Source: an uncultured beta proteobacterium (GTDB lineage Bacteria > Pseudomonadota > Gammaproteobacteria > Burkholderiales > Burkholderiaceae). From it: a stretch of 5,132 nucleotides of DNA. Positions 1-4,819 of this stretch are shown here, one piece after another. Numbering within the stretch: position 1 is the first letter of the stretch; every line of letters begins with the position of its first letter. The DNA is taken from NCBI GenBank assembly GCA_903827075.1, contig CAIKGX010000157.1:1-5132 (forward strand), given 5' to 3'. The notes under the pieces were generated by a model that did not search any database, was not told the DNA's origin, and worked only from the letters and a program-made list of their open reading frames with translations. A program made the position numbers and the translations under genes.

Positions 1-489
1 CGGAATCAACACATCAACAGTGGGCCAGTGGGTTTGATCGGTTGGCATCATCACTGCATTGCGTTTTAAGGGCATTGCAGTTTGTACATAACCCAATATC
101 AAAACAATCAAGGCATAGATTTCTGCTAATACCAAGCCCCAACCTAAAAATGCATCGAGTGCTGTATCAAAATCGACGGAACTGGTTAAGCGCCAGTACA
201 TATAGCGCAGCGACATCATTAGTGAGATCACAATCATGAGGATGATGCCCGCCTGTCCCCACGGTAAGGTGCGGATGACTAATGCGATGCTAAACGCGAG
301 AATTGCAAAAATGGCTTGTTCAGATAGGGTGAGGGGTGTGCTAATGACAATAAACATAGCAATTACACCAAACAAGGCAATGCTATAAGTGGCTATCCGA
401 TATTTCCAAATTCGCAAATCTAAAATGTGATTTCCGATTCTTTTTAGAATAGAAGATGAATTAAGAAAATAATTCAAGATATTTCTCAT
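1..489 (-). CDS. bcsA: Cellulose synthase catalytic subunit BcsA, N-terminal part (cut by window edge)
   Basis: BcsA is the inner-membrane family 2 glycosyltransferase that polymerises UDP-glucose into beta-1,4-glucan and, with BcsB, moves the chain across the membrane under cyclic-di-GMP control. The frame stays open for 163 codons from ATG at 489 to the window edge. Four hydrophobic segments are visible, at about residues 32-50, 57-73, 80-97 and 112-136. Family landmarks recalled from other BcsA proteins are present: SLRYMYWRLTSS (about 93-104), AEIYALIVLILGYVQ (122-136), PLKR (140-143), and WPTVDVLIP (155-163), the first strand of the GT2 domain. The catalytic motifs and PilZ domain lie outside the window. 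It is the short-N-terminus form, without the long cytoplasmic extension of Escherichia coli BcsA. Its start lies 29 nt inside the end of bcsQ, implying coupled translation. Identity is secure; the exact start is slightly less so. Confidence 0.93.
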   Translation of the reverse strand, partial: MRNILNYFLNSSSILKRIGNHILDLRIWKYRIATYSIALFGVIAMFIVISTPLTLSEQAIFAILAFSIALVIRTLPWGQAGIILMIVISLMMSLRYMYWRLTSSVDFDTALDAFLGWGLVLAEIYALIVLILGYVQTAMPLKRNAVMMPTDQTHWPTVDVLIP

Positions 490-1264
490 TCTTCTGTGAG
501 CGATATACGTCATTCAAAGTTACATTAATTAGCATTGCAAAATCGATGAGATCCTGTGCACCGCGACTCTCTCGCGCATACCTTATTGCATCTTGATTGC
601 AAGCAAGTGCCTCCGGTATGGATTGATCTTGATGGACAACTGAAATAGTTTTATTAGAAAACTGTAGCGCCATGATGTCTGCAACATCACTGGAAAGTTG
701 TCGCGAGCGGTTTAGTTGGTTAATAACATACAAATAATCAATAAAGTCAGCGCGAGTTAAGCAGTACTCCTCAATCAAACTATCAATCATAGGAATGGTT
801 GCGTAGCTCGCTGCATCTGCCAACGTAACCACAATGGCAATGTTGGCTACGGATAGGGCTTGTTTTAAGTAGACTGAGGGCCCTGGTGGTGTATCGATAA
901 TGATGATGGCATCTTGAGGTAAACCGAGCGAGACAAGTTGTTGGCTAAGTAGAAGCGGGTTCTTAGATAGCGCGCCTTCAAAACTGATGCGTTCACTTTC
1001 GCTAACGTGACCAAAGGGCAGAACAACGCAGCCTGCATTGCACTGAACCATTGCCTTAGCCCAATTGTTAGTACGAAGAGAGCTTAATGCCACCCCTGCA
1101 TGATGGGATGGGGCAATACCAAAATGTAAGCGCAAGGAATTTTGAGGATCTAAATCGAGGGCAAATACTGTATGACCTTCAGTTCGTAGTGCTGAACAGA
1201 GATTGGCGCTGATCGTTGTTTTTCCGACCCCACCCTTAGCAGAAACAACGGATATGATTTTCAC
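461..1264 (-). CDS. bcsQ: Cellulose biosynthesis ATPase BcsQ (MinD/ParA type)
   Basis: BcsQ is a cytosolic P-loop ATPase of the MinD/ParA/SIMIBI class that assembles at the membrane with the cellulose synthase. In Escherichia coli it pairs with BcsR and is needed for synthase assembly. The 267-residue protein has a deviant Walker A motif, KGGVGKTT, at residues 10-17 with the signature lysine K10. A switch-I-like ALDLDPQNSL follows at 35-44, and the Walker B/switch II IIIIDTPPG at 120-128. All key nucleotide-binding residues are intact and the length is normal for the family. The start is GTG at 1264, within the 4-nt GTGA shared with the stop of the upstream bcsP-like gene; an AAAGG lies about 10 nt upstream. 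The 3' end overlaps bcsA by 29 nt. A chromosome-partitioning ParA is excluded by this context. Confidence 0.95.
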   Translation of the reverse strand: MKIISVVSAKGGVGKTTISANLCSALRTEGHTVFALDLDPQNSLRLHFGIAPSHHAGVALSSLRTNNWAKAMVQCNAGCVVLPFGHVSESERISFEGALSKNPLLLSQQLVSLGLPQDAIIIIDTPPGPSVYLKQALSVANIAIVVTLADAASYATIPMIDSLIEEYCLTRADFIDYLYVINQLNRSRQLSSDVADIMALQFSNKTISVVHQDQSIPEALACNQDAIRYARESRGAQDLIDFAMLINVTLNDVYRSQKNEKYLELFS

Positions 1265-1722
1265 GAACGATTTAACCTTTCGAATAAAGAGCTAATACCT
1301 TCAGAAGAGGCTGATTTAATATGGGCTGTATCCACTACTAAGGCATTTAGTGCCTTATTTAATTGGACCGGCTTAATCGCTTGAGTCTCTAAAATTGGAC
1401 TTACTGGTAGTGGTCTAGTAGCTAACGGCTCAATGGCCATCACTTCTTCGTCCGTAGCCAACTCAATCTCTTCTTTTGTAGTCGAAACTGTTTGCGTGAT
1501 GATTTGCTCCACTACACGTTGGTGTACTGGCGCAGACTTTATGGCCGCTTTAGGATGAATTGCATGCGCTTCCTTAGAATCATCCATTTGGTGAATAGCT
1601 GATATTAAGGACCAACGTCCAAGAGACTCATTGGCTTGTTCAGTCTGAACGATCTCCTGATAGCTATTTGGATTTTGTTCAATCGTCTGATATAAACTTT
1701 CAATATCACTCGTTTTTTTCAT
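1261..1722 (-). CDS. bcsP: BcsP-type cellulose biosynthesis accessory protein with BcsR-like N-terminus
   Basis: This 153-residue protein has three visible parts. Residues 4-45 resemble E. coli BcsR as I recall it: SDIESLYQ, then YQEIVQTEQ (21-29) and GRWSLISAI (35-43), aligning with the BcsR YxxI...RWPLLA pattern. A low-complexity, charged to proline-containing stretch (about 46-120) includes PLATRPLPVSP at 99-109. A short C-terminal amphipathic helix, ISSLFERLN (143-151), closes the protein. BcsR binds BcsQ in the enterobacterial system, and proline-rich BcsP/BcsO/BcsH-type proteins act as partners of BcsD. The gene sits between bcsD and bcsQ and shares a 4-nt stop/start with bcsQ, which fits a linker role; that role is inference. 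AAGGA 7 nt before the ATG supports the start. There is no signal peptide or membrane segment, so it is probably cytoplasmic. It could equally be named BcsR; cellulose-operon membership is surer than the symbol. Confidence 0.75.
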   Translation of the reverse strand: MKKTSDIESLYQTIEQNPNSYQEIVQTEQANESLGRWSLISAIHQMDDSKEAHAIHPKAAIKSAPVHQRVVEQIITQTVSTTKEEIELATDEEVMAIEPLATRPLPVSPILETQAIKPVQLNKALNALVVDTAHIKSASSEGISSLFERLNRS

Positions 1723-1772
1723 GGGTAATTCCTTTTGTGACGCTCAAATTTCTACGATGTATCCGTGGCAAA

Positions 1773-2243
1773 CTACATGCTCAGTTGGTATTCCGTACTT
1801 CCAAATTCATCTGTGGTTGAGATTTGACGAACGCGCAAAGAGTCATTAGCGCCCATTGCTGCAAGCCACTTTTGATAGGTACCTTCTAAAAAGGCCGTGA
1901 CCCACAATGGGGTTTCTGGGCCGAATGCGCCATTGCGTAAATTGCCATTGCTTGAGCTGTGGTGGGTAATTCTTAAGGTGCCATCATTTTCTTCGAGCTC
2001 TACCCAGCCCCAATCCATATCCTGCCAAACAGAGCACATGGCTGCCTGTAAATCACTTAAGGTTTCACATGAGGGTAGCGTGGTTTGAGACCCAAATTGC
2101 ACACCAATGCCATGCATAACAGCGTGGGGGTTTTTTAATTCAGTCAGACTTGATAGGCCGTGGGCTGTAGCTGCTAAAAGACTACGCCATTGCCGAGCAG
2201 ATTGGCGCTGAATTCGATAATCTATTTTTTTTGGGGATACCAT
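1773..2243 (-). CDS. bcsD: Cellulose synthase subunit D (BcsD)
   Basis: BcsD is a small protein best known from Komagataeibacter, where it forms ring-like oligomers and promotes crystalline, ordered cellulose export; it defines type I bcs operons. The 156-residue length equals that of the Komagataeibacter protein. Recognisable family patterns are MDWGWVELEE (76-85; compare INWGYVKLD), RITHH (91-95; compare RIVHE), and W114 followed by FLEGTYQKW (118-126; compare LEGLYGRW). There is no signal peptide. GGAG placed 9 nt before the ATG supports the start. It is the first gene of the visible bcs cluster, with a 50-nt gap to the bcsP-like gene and no obvious terminator between them. The N-terminal 50 residues are weakly conserved and I cannot assign anything there. 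The match was made from memory of the family, not a search. Confidence 0.87.
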   Translation of the reverse strand: MVSPKKIDYRIQRQSARQWRSLLAATAHGLSSLTELKNPHAVMHGIGVQFGSQTTLPSCETLSDLQAAMCSVWQDMDWGWVELEENDGTLRITHHSSSNGNLRNGAFGPETPLWVTAFLEGTYQKWLAAMGANDSLRVRQISTTDEFGSTEYQLSM

Positions 2244-2499
2244 GATTTATTTCTCCAGGTTAGCAAACATAATTTTTTAAATGGACTTCAGTTTCTTAAG
2301 AATGATCTTTTTTATCCACCTTAAAAATGCAGGAGATGTCTAAAAAATGCAAAACTAGTTTCAATAAATACATATGAGCATCTTGATTTCTATGTCAGAT
2401 CAGTTCGGGTGCTTTATTTAATTGCGCTTGAGATGCATTTTTTGTAAGACCCAATAAACGAAAAAGACTGTCTAAAAATGTAGATTTACTCTTTAATAT
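2244..2499 (-). promoter_or_regulatory. Upstream region of the bcs operon, with tandem 11-mer direct repeat
   Basis: This AT-rich 256-nt gap lies between the second AraC regulator and bcsD and must carry any dedicated bcs promoter. On the plus strand, TTAAAAATGCA (2321-2331) and TAAAAAATGCA (2341-2351) are 10/11 identical and exactly 20 bp apart, the spacing expected of tandem half-sites for an AraC-family dimer. Further weaker copies are CTAAAAATGTA at 2472-2482 and an inverted TGCATTTTTTG at 2434-2444. A CTTGATT at 2382-2388 matches a repeat upstream of the second AraC gene. No convincing sigma-70 pair was found on the minus strand: the best fragments, TAGACA and GATAAA, are 20 nt apart, which would suit an activator-dependent promoter. 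No clear hairpin terminator for the preceding gene is visible. The regulatory role is inferred. Confidence 0.45.
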
Positions 2500-3516
2500 T
2501 TATCTCGCGAGTGCACGCGCCAATGTGGTTGAAGGCAGCTCACCAAAATGCTGTTTGTAATAACCAGCAAACGTAGCCGGCTTGGTAAATCCACAGGAAA
2601 GTGCGATAGCGGTAACGGTAGTACCGGGTGAGGCACTAGTTAATTGGTTATGGGCCATCGTTAAGCGCTCTGTACGAACCCACCTCATGGGTGTGGTGTT
2701 ATAGCGTTTTAAAAATGCATAGTGCAGGTTGCGGGCGGACATATTGCTTACTCGCTCTAACGCAGTAAGGGTAATGGGCTGACTTAAGTGGGATTGCACG
2801 TAGTCGCAGATCCGATCTAATAAGCGTCTTGCGTATTTTCGGTTTGAGGTAGCGCTTGACTCATCTAGAAATAAACCAGGCTTTAACATGACTGCCAAAT
2901 TGCGATAAAAGTAGTCATCTATTGCTGTTTGATTCAGTAATTCAGGTTGCAAGGAAAATTGATCTAGTAAATGAGCTAGTTGTCTAAAAACCATTTCAAA
3001 AGATAATCGACCAACCTGTAAACTCAGTTTTCTCGGGGCATGCAAATCAAATATATTTTGGGAGTATTGGTCAATGCCCAGCATACTGCGCGCAATTTCC
3101 TCTAACTTTTGAGGATCAATGTCAAACATTAACGCTGACCACACTGAGTTTTGACCGCTCCCTGTGCAGTTGGGGAGGAATAAGGCATTTACACCAGACT
3201 GCCAATGGAATATCCGCCCATCAATGATGTAGTTTCCTTGTCCATAAAATGGAATCATGAGGGTGGTGTCTTCATTTTGATTTATCTTAAATCTGACAGG
3301 TGTGCTTGCTGTTGCGGCCATTTTCATACCATTGACATTTAGCAAGCAGGACTGATGTTGAAATCTCCCATGATCGGCAATGGACTCGCATTCCTGTAAG
3401 CCAGACATAACGCCGTTAAGGCGATCCTGCATCTCCATTACAGAGTCATCAATTTTTGCAGAGCGCCCACCGAAGACCAGGGGCGGCAATAATCCAGATA
3501 ATTTTTTTCTGTACAT
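2500..3516 (-). CDS. AraC-family transcriptional regulator (second of tandem pair, nearest bcs)
   Basis: This is a 338-residue DNA-binding regulator. The C-terminal AraC/XylS domain spans about residues 227-332. Its first helix-turn-helix is LTALERVSNMSARNLHYAFL (about 250-269). The second carries the family signature AIALSCGFTKPATF...YYKQHFGELP (about 303-328). The N-terminal 200 residues look like the AraC-binding-like ligand or dimerisation domain, with the landmarks TTLMIPFYGQG (84-94), DGRIFHW (99-105) and ALFLP (111-115); the ligand is unknown. I start it at ATG 3516. A longer version from TTG at 3558 adds 14 residues absent from the paralogue, runs across an inverted repeat and lacks a ribosome site. 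It lies 256 nt upstream of bcsD on the same strand. About two thirds of residues match the neighbouring paralogue, most strongly after residue 168. Control of bcs genes is inference. Confidence 0.9.
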   Translation of the reverse strand: MYRKKLSGLLPPLVFGGRSAKIDDSVMEMQDRLNGVMSGLQECESIADHGRFQHQSCLLNVNGMKMAATASTPVRFKINQNEDTTLMIPFYGQGNYIIDGRIFHWQSGVNALFLPNCTGSGQNSVWSALMFDIDPQKLEEIARSMLGIDQYSQNIFDLHAPRKLSLQVGRLSFEMVFRQLAHLLDQFSLQPELLNQTAIDDYFYRNLAVMLKPGLFLDESSATSNRKYARRLLDRICDYVQSHLSQPITLTALERVSNMSARNLHYAFLKRYNTTPMRWVRTERLTMAHNQLTSASPGTTVTAIALSCGFTKPATFAGYYKQHFGELPSTTLARALAR

Positions 3517-3554
3517 CAAATTAGCAATACACTTTACAGGGTGGAGATTTGCTA

Positions 3555-3583
3555 TCAATCAAGGAAAAAATAATCTTGATTGA
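3555..3583. promoter_or_regulatory. Inverted repeat upstream of the second AraC gene, possible operator
   Basis: TCAATCAAG (3555-3563) and CTTGATTGA (3575-3583) form a perfect 9-bp inverted repeat with an 11-nt AT-rich spacer. The arms are 20 bp centre to centre, two helical turns, as expected for a dimeric DNA-binding protein. A third CTTGATT occurs at 3599-3605, 24 bp beyond the right arm. On the minus strand the arm nearest the gene contains TTGATT, which could serve as a -35 with TGTAAA 18 nt downstream as -10. An operator there would then overlap the promoter. It lacks a following T run, so it does not look like a terminator. No binding protein is identified; autoregulation by an AraC paralogue is a guess. 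Confidence 0.4.
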
Positions 3584-3634
3584 GCTTTAAAAACTAGACT
3601 TGATTCTGACGGGAAGCCGGAGGAGGGGCGACCT

Positions 3635-3677
3635 TAAAAGCGCAAGAGTGCGCTTAAAAATGCAAAACGCTGTGCAT
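3635..3677 (-). terminator. Possible double-hairpin terminator after the first AraC gene
   Basis: On the minus strand just after the stop of the first AraC gene, AATGCA and TGCATT pair around an 8-nt loop and are followed by a short T run. Immediately beyond, AAGCGCA and TGCGCTT (plus 3638-3644 and 3649-3655) pair perfectly around a 4-nt loop and run into TTAA. Each hairpin alone is short and the T tracts are weak, so termination may be partial. The position 5 to 50 nt after the stop is appropriate. Confidence 0.4.
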
Positions 3678-3682
3678 TGGTA

Positions 3683-4702
3683 TTAGCGTGCTTGTGCTCG
3701 AGCGAGAGTTGCTGATGGCAACTCACCAAATCGTTTGTTGTAGTAAGCAGCGAAAGCGGTGGGCTTATTAAAGCCGCAGTCTAAAGCAATGGTAGTCACC
3801 TTATCGCCGGGGATGCCCCGGTTCAGTTGATTGTGAATGAGTGTTAAGCGTTCGGCTCTTACCCACTGCATGGGCGTGCAGTTGTGACGCTTGAGGAAGG
3901 CATAGTGTAATTTACGCCTAGACATACAGCTGATCCTCTCTAGATCAGTGAGGTTAATAGGTTGGTTTATGTGCGCCTGAATATATTGACAGACACGATC
4001 TAGCAAACGCCTAGCGTATTTGCGGTTAGAGCTTGAGGTAGACGCATCTAGAAATAGGCTAGGCTGCAACATCATGGCGATGTTTCTATAAAAAGCATCG
4101 TCTATGCCAGATTGATTTAGTAATTCAGGTTGTAAAGAGAATTGATCTAGTAAGTTAGCCAATTGTCGAAAGACTGTTTCAAATGAGACGCGACCTACCT
4201 GCATGTCGATTTCTCGTGGCGTGTCTAAATTCATTAAAGATGGGGAGTCTGGGCCCAAACCCAGCATAGTGCGAGCAACCGTCTCAAGTCTAATGGGATC
4301 GAGATCGACCATGAGAACTGATCGGTTTGTACTCTCTGAGCTTCCCCCACATCTTGGTAAAAAAACCGCCTTACTGCTGGCGTGCCATTGCAGGGTACGG
4401 CCATCTGCAATCAGGCTACCGTGCCCCGAGAGAGGGATGATGAGGGTGGTTTTATTTGTTTTTCCTACCTTAGAGCGTATGGGGGTGCTAGAAGTAGCAG
4501 CGATTTTCATCCCATTGACGGTGAGTAGGGATGAGTGATGGCGAAATAATTTGTGATCAATGAGTGACTCATACTCTACAAGCCCAGTGATAATGAACTT
4601 TAATCGCTCGCGCATATCGTAAACGGATTCATCTATGTGCGTTGACCGATCACCAAAGGCTAAGGCAGATAAATTCGATTTTGAGTTTTGGCTAAGTTGC
4701 AT
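3683..4702 (-). CDS. AraC-family transcriptional regulator (first of tandem pair)
   Basis: This 339-residue regulator has the same architecture as its downstream neighbour. The N-terminal AraC-binding-like domain includes VNGMKIAATSSTP (62-74), TTLIIPLSGHG (85-95), DGRTLQW (100-106) and AVFLP (112-116). The C-terminal two-HTH AraC domain begins near residue 228, with LTDLERISCMSRRKLHYAFL as first HTH and AIALDCGFNKPTAF...RFGELP as second. The segment LLDQFSLQPELLNQ (about 184-197) is identical in both paralogues. ATG at 4702 is the only reasonable start: the frame opens after a TGA with no other ATG, GTG or TTG before it. No Shine-Dalgarno sequence is evident. The two recognition regions are similar but not identical, so overlapping rather than equal targets are likely. 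The effector and regulon are unknown; adjacency to bcs suggests, but does not prove, a role in cellulose control. Confidence 0.9.
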   Translation of the reverse strand: MQLSQNSKSNLSALAFGDRSTHIDESVYDMRERLKFIITGLVEYESLIDHKLFRHHSSLLTVNGMKIAATSSTPIRSKVGKTNKTTLIIPLSGHGSLIADGRTLQWHASSKAVFLPRCGGSSESTNRSVLMVDLDPIRLETVARTMLGLGPDSPSLMNLDTPREIDMQVGRVSFETVFRQLANLLDQFSLQPELLNQSGIDDAFYRNIAMMLQPSLFLDASTSSSNRKYARRLLDRVCQYIQAHINQPINLTDLERISCMSRRKLHYAFLKRHNCTPMQWVRAERLTLIHNQLNRGIPGDKVTTIALDCGFNKPTAFAAYYNKRFGELPSATLARAQAR

Positions 4703-4715
4703 CAGTAATTCTAAT

Positions 4716-4744
4716 AATCTATATATTCAAGGTAGCCGCAGCAA
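4716..4744 (-). promoter_or_regulatory. Weak sigma-70-like promoter candidate for the first AraC gene
   Basis: On the minus strand TTGCTG (plus 4739-4744) and TAGATT (plus 4716-4721) are separated by exactly 17 nt, each matching 4 of 6 consensus bases. The predicted start would fall about 7 nt before the ATG at 4702, giving an almost leaderless transcript. That agrees with the lack of a Shine-Dalgarno sequence but is unusual, so this is only a candidate. Confidence 0.25.
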
Positions 4745-4768
4745 CATAGGAGTCAACAATATTCAGAT

Positions 4769-4798
4769 AAAAAAGCGCCTACCTTTTCTCGGCTTGGC
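4769..4798 (-). terminator. Possible weak terminator after the HTH gene
   Basis: On the minus strand about 10 nt after the stop of the HTH gene, GCCAAGCC and GGTAGGC can form an interrupted stem, followed by GC and six T residues (plus 4769-4774). The T run is good but the stem is short and imperfect. If real, it separates the HTH gene from the AraC pair. Confidence 0.3.
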
Positions 4799-4805
4799 AA
4801 TCATG

Positions 4806-4819
4806 AGGTTAATTAACCT
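4806..4819. repeat. Perfect 14-bp palindrome over the HTH gene's stop codon
   Basis: AGGTTAATTAACCT reads identically on both strands with no spacer, and includes the TAA stop of the HTH gene at 4809-4811. Flanking bases do not extend the symmetry. It could be a small operator or simply chance; no function is assigned. Confidence 0.5.

Noticed and set aside
42..239. Plus-strand 65-codon open frame
   Set aside because: It is antisense to the clear BcsA N-terminus with its membrane segments and conserved motifs.
461..1264. Plasmid or chromosome partition ParA
   Set aside because: The MinD/ParA fold is shared, but the gene is embedded between a BcsP-type gene and bcsA with overlaps at both ends, and no ParB is nearby.
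1897..2088. Plus-strand 63-codon open frame
   Set aside because: It is antisense to bcsD with no recognisable protein pattern or ribosome site.
2461..2499. Terminator directly after the second AraC gene
   Set aside because: T-rich runs are present on the minus strand, but only a 4-bp stem can be drawn, so no terminator is called.
3380..3583. Plus-strand 67-codon open frame
   Set aside because: It is mostly antisense to the second AraC gene and ends in the inverted repeat; no supporting signal.
3621..3626. AGGAGG resembling a perfect Shine-Dalgarno on the plus strand
   Set aside because: No start codon follows at a workable distance and no plus-strand gene opens there; it belongs to a purine-rich block.
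4203..4538. Plus-strand 111-codon open frame
   Set aside because: It lies wholly inside the well-supported first AraC gene on the other strand, has no family resemblance, and is a shadow frame.
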